Below are positions 1 to 5,791 of a stretch of 5,791 nucleotides of DNA, in pieces. Below the pieces are notes generated by a model, which worked only from the letters and a program-made list of their open reading frames with translations, was not told where the DNA came from and searched no databases. Position 1 is the first letter of the stretch; each line of letters begins with the position of its first letter. This DNA is from Ilumatobacteraceae bacterium. Lineage in GTDB: Bacteria; Actinomycetota; Acidimicrobiia; Acidimicrobiales; Ilumatobacteraceae. The position numbers and the translations under genes were made by a program. The DNA lies in NCBI GenBank assembly GCA_016650435.1, contig JAENVT010000335.1, positions 1 to 5,791 on the forward strand. Reading direction: 5' to 3'.

Positions 1-152
1 GATCTGTCACGTATTAGTCGAACGAATGACTTGGCGATCTCGATGGATTGGTTGACGCCGCCGCACGCTGCGAGCGGTTGCGGATGAGTCGTCGCATCGC
101 TCGAACCACAGCCGACGCAGGCAGTCACTGCCAAGGCCAGAAGAAGCCGCAT
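1..152 (-). CDS. Putative small lipoprotein, N-terminal part (3' end outside window)
   Basis: An ATG at 152 opens a frame that stays open for 50 codons to the left edge. The protein begins MRLLLALAVTACVGCGSSD: one Arg, a short hydrophobic stretch (LLLALAVTA, 3-11), then Cys12 in a VTAC lipobox, or less likely Cys15. A polar Ser/Asp/Thr-rich linker follows. This is the pattern of an exported, lipid-anchored protein cleaved by signal peptidase II. Residues 30-50 (with VNQSIEIAKSF) match no family I can name. It starts 37 bases after the stop of the hydrolase on the same strand. No clear Shine-Dalgarno sequence precedes it, and no in-frame upstream start exists before that stop, so the start is supported mainly by the signal peptide. 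A chance open frame is possible because only 50 codons are seen. Confidence 0.55.
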   Translation of the reverse strand, partial: MRLLLALAVTACVGCGSSDATTHPQPLAACGGVNQSIEIAKSFVRLIRDR

Positions 153-175
153 GCGTGTTCGACGTCGCGGTAGCG

Positions 176-190
176 GCGGGAGGTTCCCGC
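176..190 (-). other. Short hairpin at the stop codon of the S33 hydrolase gene
   Basis: On the minus strand GCGGGA and TCCCGC form a perfect 6-base stem with a 3-base loop (ACC). It starts on the last base of the hydrolase TAG stop. There is no U-tract after it. It may be a weak terminator or an mRNA 3'-end structure, or chance in GC-rich DNA. An alternative pairing of TAGCGG (171-176) with CCGCTA (187-192) also exists. Confidence 0.25.
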
Positions 191-1149
191 TATTTCCAGT
201 CAGCTGCCAGACGGTCGGCCGTGGCGACGATGACGTCGAACATCGAGGTTCCACCGCCGTGGCCCTCGTCGGAGATCACCACCAGCTCGGATCGGGGCAG
301 GACCTTCGACAGCCTCCAGGGCACAGCAGTCGGCCCGCTGATGTCCAACCTGCCATGGACCATCAGCACCGGGATGTCGGCGATCCGATCGGCATCGCCG
401 AACAGTTGGTTGTCGTTCAGGAACGCCGCATTGCTCCAGTAGTGGGTGACCAGCCGGGCAAAGCACAGGCGAAAGCGGGGATCCTCGTAGCGCGGACTGG
501 GCTGGTGGCCGGCGTGGGTCGCCACGTGGGTGTCTTCCCATTCGCACCAAGCCTTCGCGGCAGGTTCATGGACGGCAGGATCAGGGTCCTGCAGCAAACG
601 TGCGTATGCGGCAGCCAGATTTCCGTCGCGTTCCGAAGGGTCAACAACGTCGCGAAACCGCTCCCACTGCTCGGGGAACACGCGCCCCATCGCTCGCGTC
701 ACCCAGTCGACGTCGGCGTGGGTCGTCGTGACGACACTGGCCAAGATCATTTCGGATACGCGGTCGGGGTGAGCTTCGGCGTACGCCAGCCCCAACGTGG
801 TCCCCCAGGAGCCGCCCCACACCAACCAGCGATCCACCCCAAGATGGGCACGCAGCAGTTCGATGTCGTCGATCAGGTGAGCCGTCGTGTTGGTCGACAG
901 GTCGACAACTGGCTCGGCAGCATGAAGTGTGCTTTGACCGCACTGCCGCTGGTCGAACTGCACGATCAGGTAGCGATCGGGATCGAACATCCTTCTGGTG
1001 CGGTCCGACATACCACTGCCCGGCCCACCGTGCAGGATCACTGCCGGCTTGCCATTGGGGTTGCCGGCCGCCTCCCAGTAGATCCGCTGCCCGTCGCCGA
1101 CGTCGAGCATTCCGTCGACAAATGGTCTGGTTACCGGATAGGGCGACAC
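190..1149 (-). CDS. Proline iminopeptidase-type alpha/beta hydrolase (peptidase family S33)
   Basis: Probable cytoplasmic serine exopeptidase releasing N-terminal proline from peptides. From the proposed GTG start the protein has 319 residues, normal for the family. It shows DVGDG (16-20), the oxyanion-region HGGPG (40-44), FDQRQCGQS (65-73), nucleophile elbow GGSWG with Ser114, then TTLGLAYAEAHPDRV. Asp269 (HGRLD) and His297 (GHGG) complete the triad. A helical cap lies between about 145 and 245. The family usually has DQRGxGxS; here the first Gly is Gln68. GTG at 1149 is preferred because about 13 residues before GMLDVGDG, including the PF-x-x-G pattern, are typical of the family. No strong Shine-Dalgarno is visible, and ATG at 1110 is the alternative. 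The frame is open to 1329, but that would cross the dyad and overlap iolG by about 110 bases. It lies 70 bases after iolG; no link to inositol is evident. A related S33 hydrolase with another substrate is possible. Confidence 0.88.
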   Translation of the reverse strand: MSPYPVTRPFVDGMLDVGDGQRIYWEAAGNPNGKPAVILHGGPGSGMSDRTRRMFDPDRYLIVQFDQRQCGQSTLHAAEPVVDLSTNTTAHLIDDIELLRAHLGVDRWLVWGGSWGTTLGLAYAEAHPDRVSEMILASVVTTTHADVDWVTRAMGRVFPEQWERFRDVVDPSERDGNLAAAYARLLQDPDPAVHEPAAKAWCEWEDTHVATHAGHQPSPRYEDPRFRLCFARLVTHYWSNAAFLNDNQLFGDADRIADIPVLMVHGRLDISGPTAVPWRLSKVLPRSELVVISDEGHGGGTSMFDVIVATADRLAADWK

Positions 1150-1166
1150 GATTCCAATGCTGCCAT

Positions 1167-1210
1167 GTGGAGTGTTTGACGCTCCCACGTGGGGCCTTGA
1201 AACACTCCAC
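1167..1210 (-). terminator. Nested 44-base dyad after iolG, candidate terminator or operator
   Basis: Two arms of 11 bases, GTGGAGTGTTT (1167-1177) and AAACACTCCAC (1200-1210), are perfect reverse complements. On exactly the same centre sits the perfect 10-base palindrome CCCACGTGGG (1184-1193), with mostly mismatched bases between. The transcript could fold into a long stem with an internal bulge region. It begins 10 bases after the iolG stop and ends 17 bases before the proposed start of the hydrolase, which fits an end-of-operon terminator. There is no U-tract on either strand, so it is not a textbook intrinsic terminator, although high-GC actinobacteria often have hairpins without one. 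A protein-binding operator or a repeated palindromic element are the alternatives. Confidence 0.5.
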
Positions 1211-1219
1211 TGGGATCGG

Positions 1220-2227
1220 TCAGCCGATTTCGTCGCAGCGCACGAGGCGGTTCTCGCGGTACGACTTCCAGGCGGCGAGACCGATCGCCAGTGGGGCTCT
1301 GCCGTCGTTCGGTCCCACCGGGGAGTCACCGCCGTTGGTGACGTAGCCGACGAACGTTCTCCACTCCTCGACGTAGCTGGGAATGTACCGGTCGAGGAAG
1401 AAGTACGGAATCGTCTGGCTGATCGTGCCGGCAGCAGACCTGCGCATGCCGGTGTGAGTCAGAGGATTGTCCGACGCCGCAAGGCCGCCGGATCCGAACG
1501 CTTCGACTCGCTGGTCGTAGCCGTAGACGGCTTGGCGACTGTTGTCGATGGTGGTGATGCAGCCGTTCTCGTGGCGCAACATCACCACTGCGGTGTCGAG
1601 GTCGCCAGCCTCACCGATCGCCGGATCGATTCGCACGGCACCCTGCGCGTAGACGTCGACGACCTCGCTACCGGTGATGAACCTGGCCATGTCGAAGTCG
1701 TGAATCATCATGTCGAGGAAGATGCCACCGGACACCTTGATATACGGGATCGGCGGCGGAGCAGGGTCTCGACTGGTGATGCGCACCATGTGGAGGTCGC
1801 CCACCGACCCGTCGATGACAGCGGCGCGTACCGAGCTGTGGGCAGCGTCGAAGCGGCGGTTGAAGCCGACCTGGAACGGCACCCCGCTGGACTTGATCAC
1901 GGCGAGCGCTTCGTCGACCTTGGCGAGGTCGAGTGAGATCGGCTTCTCGCAGAAGATGGCCTTGCCGGCCTTGGCCGCAGCAATCATGAACGGCACGTGG
2001 GTGTCGGTGCTGCTGCAGATCGCAACGGCGTCGACATTGGCCGATGAAAGCACCGCGTCGACCTCGGTCGTATGCGGCACGTCGAATTGCTGGCCGACGG
2101 CCGCCCCGGCATCACCGACGATGTCTTGCACCATCGCCAATGAGGCACCCGGGACCTGCCTGGCCAGAAGTTCTGCGTGCATCTTGCCGATGCGGCCGGC
2201 ACCGAGCACCGCGATTCTGAGCGTCAT
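1220..2227 (-). CDS. iolG: IolG, inositol 2-dehydrogenase
   Basis: Oxidises myo-inositol to 2-keto-myo-inositol (scyllo-inosose) with NAD+, the first step of inositol catabolism in the cytoplasm. The 335-residue protein is full length for the family. The Rossmann motif GAGRIG is at 9-14 and EKP at 94-96 with Lys95. The catalytic pair is Asp172 and His176 in LDMMIHDFDMARF (171-183), matching the K/D/H triad known from Bacillus IolG. Blocks at 150-157 (ITSRDPAP), 164-169 (KVSGGI), 201-211 (DPAIGEAGDLD) and 228-240 (DNSRQAVYGYDQR) are characteristic of IolG rather than generic Gfo/Idh/MocA proteins. The ATG overlaps the SDR stop by four bases (ATGA) with AGGAGA seven bases upstream; a longer open frame would intrude over 500 bases into the SDR gene. 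It is the last gene of the tightly packed unit. Activity on other inositol isomers or D-glucose, as seen in some relatives, is possible. Confidence 0.94.
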   Translation of the reverse strand: MTLRIAVLGAGRIGKMHAELLARQVPGASLAMVQDIVGDAGAAVGQQFDVPHTTEVDAVLSSANVDAVAICSSTDTHVPFMIAAAKAGKAIFCEKPISLDLAKVDEALAVIKSSGVPFQVGFNRRFDAAHSSVRAAVIDGSVGDLHMVRITSRDPAPPPIPYIKVSGGIFLDMMIHDFDMARFITGSEVVDVYAQGAVRIDPAIGEAGDLDTAVVMLRHENGCITTIDNSRQAVYGYDQRVEAFGSGGLAASDNPLTHTGMRRSAAGTISQTIPYFFLDRYIPSYVEEWRTFVGYVTNGGDSPVGPNDGRAPLAIGLAAWKSYRENRLVRCDEIG

Positions 2228-3039
2228 TGTGGCGTCTCCTGCAGTGAAGGCTTCGGCGCATCGCCGGCGCCGAGAACGGACTGGTCGTAGTCGACGATGT
2301 TGCCGGTCAGCATCCCGGAATCTTCGGACAGGTAGAAGGCAACAACCTTGGCGACCTCCGGTGGTTTGATCAGCCGTCCCATCGGTTGACCGGCCTCGGC
2401 TCGTTCGAGCCAGCCGTCGGTTGCGCCGTGGAACTTGCGTTGCGTTGCATCCTCCGACTCTGTGTCCATCCACCCGGGGCTGACCACGTTGACACGGATG
2501 TTGTGGCGCATCAGTGAGAACGCCAAGTTGCGGGTCATCGTCTCCAGCGCGCCCTTCGATACGCAATAGCTGAGGATGAACGGTTGTCCGCCGTGACCGC
2601 TGGTGGAGCCAATGCTGACGCACGAACCGGCGACACCCTCGCGTCGCATCACCGCAGCGGCGGCCTGGATCAGGAACAGTGGAGCACGCGCATTGACAGC
2701 CATCATCTGCTCGAAGCCTTCGGGAGTTGCCGACCAAACGTTGTCGCGCCACGTTGCGGCAGCGACGTTGACTACCCCGTGAATGACTCCGAACCGCTTA
2801 TCGGCAGCGTCGATCACGGCACGCGGGGCCGCAGGGTCCTCCATATCCGCCTCGACAAACGACGTCGGCGTGCCGAGGCCGGTGAGTTCTTTCGCCAACG
2901 CCTCGCCTCGGTCCGCGCTTCGGCCGGCGATCACCAAACCGGCAGCGCCATCGGCCACGACCTGCCGGGCGATTGCCTCGCCGAGACCCTGGGTGCCACC
3001 GCTGACAACGATGACCTTGCCTTCGAGTTTCCCCGTCAT
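2224..3039 (-). CDS. SDR-family oxidoreductase in the iol operon
   Basis: A 271-residue classical short-chain dehydrogenase/reductase, presumably cytoplasmic and NAD(P)(H)-dependent. The cofactor motif SGGTQGLG lies at 13-20. An arginine (R40) after the second strand hints at NADP(H), which is inference. The structural Asn is N116 (AVNARAP). The catalytic set is Ser145, Tyr158 and Lys162 (SYCVSK), followed by the usual SPG segment at 187-189. The NxAG motif reads NVAA at 91-94, a mild deviation. After the usual end of the fold there is a polar tail of about 15 residues rich in Pro, Gln and Ala. The ATG is chosen because it overlaps the iolD stop by four bases and has AGAGGA seven bases upstream; a longer frame would run about 225 bases into iolD. 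The gene also overlaps iolG by four bases. The role is unassigned: oxidation or reduction of an inositol, keto-inositol or related cyclitol is the contextual guess. Confidence 0.9.
   Translation of the reverse strand: MTGKLEGKVIVVSGGTQGLGEAIARQVVADGAAGLVIAGRSADRGEALAKELTGLGTPTSFVEADMEDPAAPRAVIDAADKRFGVIHGVVNVAAATWRDNVWSATPEGFEQMMAVNARAPLFLIQAAAAVMRREGVAGSCVSIGSTSGHGGQPFILSYCVSKGALETMTRNLAFSLMRHNIRVNVVSPGWMDTESEDATQRKFHGATDGWLERAEAGQPMGRLIKPPEVAKVVAFYLSEDSGMLTGNIVDYDQSVLGAGDAPKPSLQETPQ
2235..2240 (-). promoter_or_regulatory. Ribosome binding site of iolG
   Basis: On the minus strand the sequence is AGGAGA, seven bases before the ATG at 2227 and inside the last codons of the SDR gene. It is the strongest Shine-Dalgarno in the window and fixes the iolG start. 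Confidence 0.8.
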
Positions 3040-4886
3040 GTTCCAATCCTCTGTTGTTGTAGCCCACTGACCATTGCCGCCTTGGCGGCCTGCACCTGCG
3101 GGCGATCGCTGACTTCGGGCACGCCGACCTCCCAGAAGGCGCCGCCTCCCGTCCACGTGTACGCATCTGTCTGTAGGGCAATCACCGTCGTGCGGTCGCT
3201 GTGGCGCGCCCGACCAAGCGCGGACTCGAGCTCGTGAACCGTCGCGGCGCGTTCGCTGTTGCAACCCATCGCTGCCGCGTGCGCGGCGAAGTCGACGTAC
3301 ACGAGCTCGCTATGGCGGGTGTTCTCGATCTGATTGTTGAACGGCTCGCCACCCTGATTGATCTGCAGCCGGTTGATCACGGCGAACCCGCCGTTGTCGC
3401 AGACGATCACGATCAGCTTGTGGCCCGACAACACCGAGCTGTACAGATCGCTGTTCATCATCATGTAGGAGCCGTCACCGACAAAGACGATCACCTCGTC
3501 GCTGGGGCGAGCCATCTTCGCCCCCCACCCTCCCGAGATCTCGTAGCCCATACACGAGAAGCCGTACTCGCAATCGAAGTCGCCGACCTCTTTGGCTCTC
3601 CACCCATTGATCAACTCACCGGGGAAGCCACCGGCCGCGGCGAGCACGTAGTCGCCAGGTTGTTGAGTGCGATCGACAGCCCCGATGACCTGTGCATAGG
3701 TCGGTCGCCCGCTCTCGCCCACCGCCGAAGGATCAGCGATCTTGTCGATGTACGCGTGGTAGTCGGCGGTGGCGTTCTTGGACCGCAACGCCCAATTCTC
3801 GTCAGCCCTCCATCCGGCCAAGCCCTCGTTCAGTTCGCGCAAACCCTCGCGGGCATCGGCGACCAGCGGCAGCGAGCGATGTTTGACCGCATCGAACTCG
3901 GCGGCGTTGAGACCGATCAATTGGGCGTCGCCGGCGAAAGCAGTCCACGATCCAGTGGTGAAGTCTTGAAGTCGGGTTCCGACGGCAAGGATCACATCGG
4001 CCGCGCCGGCAAGTTCATTGGCGCTGATGCAGCCGGTGACGCCGACCGGACCGGCATTCAGCGGGTGGATCGCGGGAAGGCACGCCCGACCCGCGACGGT
4101 CTCGACGACGGGGACGTTGTGCGACTCGGCAAACGCAGCGAGTTCGGCAGCGGCTCCCGAATAGCGAACACCCCCGCCGGCGATGATCAACGGCCGCTGC
4201 GCCGCCTTCAGTGCGGCGATGGCACGCGCCAGTTGACCGAGGTCGGCCCGCGGACGAGGGATGTGATGGATCGTCGTGGCGAAGAACTCGTCGGGGAAGT
4301 CAAAGGCCTCGGCTTGCACATCTTGCGGCAGGGCCAGAACCGCCGGACCACAGTCGGCCGGGTTGAGCATGACTGCAACCGCATGCGGTAGCGAGTGGAT
4401 GATCTGCTCGGGACGCATGATCCGATCCCAATAGCGACTGACTGATTTGAACGCGTCGTTGACCGTGATGGTCGGATCCTCGAAGTGCTCGACCTGCTGC
4501 AGAACCGGGTCGGGCAGACGGCTGGCAAACGTATCGCCGACCAGGAACAGCACCGGCAGCCGATTCGCGTGGGCGACGCCTGCAGCGGTGACCATGTTGA
4601 GCGCGCCGGGACCGATCGACGAGGTAGCCACCATGATCTGGCGACGGTTCGCGGCCTTGGCAAAACCTGCAGCCGCCAGACCCATGCCCTGTTCGTTCTG
4701 ACCGCGCCACGTCGGCAACGCGTCGCCTGCCTGTTGCAACGCGAGACCCAGACTGGTGACGTTGCCGTGGCCGAAGATCGCATACACACCCGGAAACAAC
4801 GGCACCTCGACGTCGTCGATGACGGTTCGCTGGGCGATCAGATAGCGAACGATCGCCGCCGCGGTGGTGAGTCGTGTAGTGCTCAT
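3036..4886 (-). CDS. iolD: IolD, 3D-(3,5/4)-trihydroxycyclohexane-1,2-dione hydrolase (ThDP-dependent)
   Basis: Cytoplasmic enzyme of myo-inositol degradation that hydrolyses the C-C bond of 3D-(3,5/4)-trihydroxycyclohexane-1,2-dione, opening the ring to 5-deoxy-D-glucuronate. The 616-residue protein has the three-domain layout of thiamine-diphosphate enzymes. The N-terminal pyrimidine-binding domain carries IFGHGNV (about 37-43) and RGQNEQGMG with the expected catalytic Glu65. Strongly IolD-like stretches follow: SSIGPGALNMVT (89-100), SVSRYWDRIMRPEQ (148-161) and LALPQDVQAEAFDFP (184-198). The C-terminal ThDP/metal motif starts at GDGSY (470-474) and ends at the CDNGG Asn498. Length is slightly below the roughly 640 residues of the Bacillus enzyme. 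The ATG start lies one base after the preceding stop, with AGAGGA five bases upstream. The end overlaps the SDR gene by four bases (ATGA). Other ThDP enzymes such as acetolactate synthase are less likely given the IolD-specific blocks. Confidence 0.95.
   Translation of the reverse strand: MSTTRLTTAAAIVRYLIAQRTVIDDVEVPLFPGVYAIFGHGNVTSLGLALQQAGDALPTWRGQNEQGMGLAAAGFAKAANRRQIMVATSSIGPGALNMVTAAGVAHANRLPVLFLVGDTFASRLPDPVLQQVEHFEDPTITVNDAFKSVSRYWDRIMRPEQIIHSLPHAVAVMLNPADCGPAVLALPQDVQAEAFDFPDEFFATTIHHIPRPRADLGQLARAIAALKAAQRPLIIAGGGVRYSGAAAELAAFAESHNVPVVETVAGRACLPAIHPLNAGPVGVTGCISANELAGAADVILAVGTRLQDFTTGSWTAFAGDAQLIGLNAAEFDAVKHRSLPLVADAREGLRELNEGLAGWRADENWALRSKNATADYHAYIDKIADPSAVGESGRPTYAQVIGAVDRTQQPGDYVLAAAGGFPGELINGWRAKEVGDFDCEYGFSCMGYEISGGWGAKMARPSDEVIVFVGDGSYMMMNSDLYSSVLSGHKLIVIVCDNGGFAVINRLQINQGGEPFNNQIENTRHSELVYVDFAAHAAAMGCNSERAATVHELESALGRARHSDRTTVIALQTDAYTWTGGGAFWEVGVPEVSDRPQVQAAKAAMVSGLQQQRIGT
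3047..3052 (-). promoter_or_regulatory. Ribosome binding site of the SDR gene
   Basis: On the minus strand the sequence is AGAGGA, seven bases before the ATG at 3039 and inside the end of iolD. It decides the SDR start in favour of the ATG that overlaps the iolD stop, against a longer open frame. Confidence 0.75.
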
Positions 4887-4887
4887 C

Positions 4888-5791
4888 TCATTCCTCTCTC
4901 AGGGAAATGACGTCTTCCCAATGACCGCTCTTCCAGCTGCGAAGCACAGCGTCTTGCACCGACACGTAGGCCAGCGCCTCGGTGAAGCCCGGGGTGTGCT
5001 GGCGGCCCGCCGCAACCGACTGCAGGAACTCGTGATCCTCGATGCAGATCAGATCCTCGAAGCCAATGCTGTTGGCGCTTCCCGGCACGAAGTTGCCGTG
5101 GGGCGGGAAACGATCGCCACCGAACACTGTCGTGAACCCGGTGTGCTTGTGCTCGGCGGCGATGTACACGCGCAACTCGTTCATCCGCTCGAAGTTCCAG
5201 GCGATCGAGCCCTTGGTGCCGTAGACCTCGAAGCTGTTCTGGCTCTCCGGGCCGACCATCGACCGGCAGGCCTCGAACGTGCCTCGCGCACCGTTCTCGA
5301 ACGCGCACATCATGCCGATGTAGTCCTCGTTGGTGACCGCGCCGGTCGGATCACCCGGGTTGCCACGGTCGTAGTGCGTTCCGCCACCGGTTGACAGCGG
5401 CCGTTGCTTGATGAAGGTCTCGCCAGTAGCAACCACCTTGCTGATCCCTCCGACCAGATAATGGCCGAGGTCGACCGAGTGGCTGAGGATGTCGGTGCTA
5501 ACTCCGTGACCGGCCTGGTCGACGAGGAATCGCCACGACAACAGGCCCATCGGATCGCTGCCGTACATCGAGAAGAACCGGCCGTAGTAGTTGGTGATCT
5601 CGCCGATCTCGTCGTTGTCGATCAACTGCTTGGCGTACTGCACCAGAGGAGCCCATCGGTAGTTGTAGCCGACGCCGGTGATCACTCCGGCGTGGCGTGC
5701 CGCACGCTCGGCGATCACGGTTTGCGGCGGCGTGCCTCCGACGGGCTTCTCACAGAACACGGGCTTGCCAGCGGCCGCAGTGGCCTCGACC
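4888..5791 (-). CDS. Gfo/Idh/MocA-family oxidoreductase, C-terminal part (5' end outside window)
   Basis: Likely an NAD(P)-dependent dehydrogenase acting on an inositol or related sugar in the cytoplasm. The frame is open to the right edge, so the gene is partial: 300 residues are visible and most of the N-terminal Rossmann domain is missing. The visible part begins VEATAAAGKPVFCEKPVGG, the end of the nucleotide-binding domain with the family EKP motif (lysine at visible residue 15). The C-terminal alpha/beta substrate domain follows, with a DILSH segment near residues 100-104 whose Asp and His match the family's catalytic D-x3-H pair. The stop TGA is separated by one base from the iolD start, so the two are co-transcribed. 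It is clearly different from the IolG further down the operon. An IolW- or IolX-like scyllo-inositol dehydrogenase, or an enzyme for another cyclitol, is possible. Family assignment is firm; substrate is inferred from context only. Confidence 0.9.
   Translation of the reverse strand, partial: VEATAAAGKPVFCEKPVGGTPPQTVIAERAARHAGVITGVGYNYRWAPLVQYAKQLIDNDEIGEITNYYGRFFSMYGSDPMGLLSWRFLVDQAGHGVSTDILSHSVDLGHYLVGGISKVVATGETFIKQRPLSTGGGTHYDRGNPGDPTGAVTNEDYIGMMCAFENGARGTFEACRSMVGPESQNSFEVYGTKGSIAWNFERMNELRVYIAAEHKHTGFTTVFGGDRFPPHGNFVPGSANSIGFEDLICIEDHEFLQSVAAGRQHTPGFTEALAYVSVQDAVLRSWKSGHWEDVISLREE
4892..4897 (-). promoter_or_regulatory. Ribosome binding site of iolD
   Basis: On the minus strand the sequence is AGAGGA, five bases before the iolD ATG. 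It lies inside the last codons of the preceding oxidoreductase gene. It supports this start and coupling of translation across the 1-base gap. Confidence 0.7.

Noticed and set aside
1127..1166. Short frame from the ATG just after the dyad on the minus strand, a possible leader peptide
   Set aside because: It gives only 11 residues before TAA, has no ribosome site, no run of one amino acid, and overlaps the hydrolase start; nothing supports attenuation.
151..1179. Plus-strand open frame of 342 codons opposite the S33 hydrolase
   Set aside because: The opposite strand encodes a protein with a complete catalytic triad; the plus-strand translation has no domain and no plausible ribosome site.
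1150..1219. Promoter for the hydrolase gene in the gap after iolG
   Set aside because: I could not find a convincing -35/-10 pair; the dyad occupies most of the gap, so any promoter would have to lie within it or inside iolG.
1150..1329. N-terminal extension of the S33 hydrolase frame
   Set aside because: It would cross the dyad and overlap iolG by about 110 bases, and the added residues do not resemble the family.
1157..1936. Plus-strand open frame of 259 codons opposite iolG
   Set aside because: Antisense to a firmly identified iolG, low-complexity Asp/Val/Arg composition, and its start sits inside the dyad region.
2228..2752. N-terminal extension of the iolG frame into the SDR gene
   Set aside because: It overlaps a well-supported SDR coding region, and the IolG Rossmann motif begins right after the ATG at 2227.
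3040..3264. N-terminal extension of the SDR frame into iolD
   Set aside because: The extra residues are Arg-rich and out of frame with iolD; the ATG at 3039 has a good ribosome site and gives the normal SDR N-terminus.
3201..4391. Long plus-strand open frame of 396 codons opposite iolD
   Set aside because: It lies wholly within iolD, its translation is rich in Arg, Asp and Val without recognisable motifs, and it is the usual antisense shadow of a GC-rich gene.

Overview
This window is a piece of an inositol-catabolism (iol) operon from a high-GC bacterium. All genes are on the minus strand and are read from the right edge towards the left. The dense GC-rich coding, the GTG start on one gene, the 4-base gene overlaps and the style of the IolG and IolD proteins fit an actinobacterium, possibly of the Acidimicrobiia type. 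That placement is inferred from impression, not from a search.

In transcription order the layout is as follows. (1) 5791-4888 holds the C-terminal 300 residues of a Gfo/Idh/MocA-family NAD(P)-dependent sugar or inositol dehydrogenase, whose N-terminus lies outside the window. (2) 4886-3036 is IolD, the thiamine-diphosphate enzyme that opens the ring of trihydroxycyclohexane-1,2-dione. (3) 3039-2224 is a classical short-chain dehydrogenase/reductase (SDR) with no assigned role. (4) 2227-1220 is IolG, inositol 2-dehydrogenase. (5) 1210-1167 is a 44-base dyad with two nested inverted repeats on one centre, filling most of the gap after iolG. (6) 1149-190 is a proline-iminopeptidase-type alpha/beta hydrolase (family S33). 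(7) 152-1 is the start of a small predicted lipoprotein that runs off the left edge.

The first four genes are packed with a 1-base gap, then two 4-base ATGA stop/start overlaps. Each internal start has a purine-rich Shine-Dalgarno sequence inside the end of the preceding gene, so they are almost certainly one translationally coupled transcript. In the known pathway IolG oxidises myo-inositol to 2-keto-myo-inositol, IolE (not in the window) dehydrates it, and IolD hydrolyses the resulting dione to 5-deoxyglucuronate. The extra Gfo/Idh/MocA enzyme and the SDR probably widen the range of inositol isomers or related cyclitols that can enter the pathway, but the sequence does not prove their substrates. 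The peptidase and lipoprotein lie beyond the dyad and probably do not belong to the iol unit.

The operon promoter, regulator, transporter and the iolB, iolC, iolE and iolA functions are not in this window. I see no RNA gene, mobile element, CRISPR array or integration site. I found no convincing previously undescribed system. The least explained items are the nested dyad after iolG and the SDR inside the operon.
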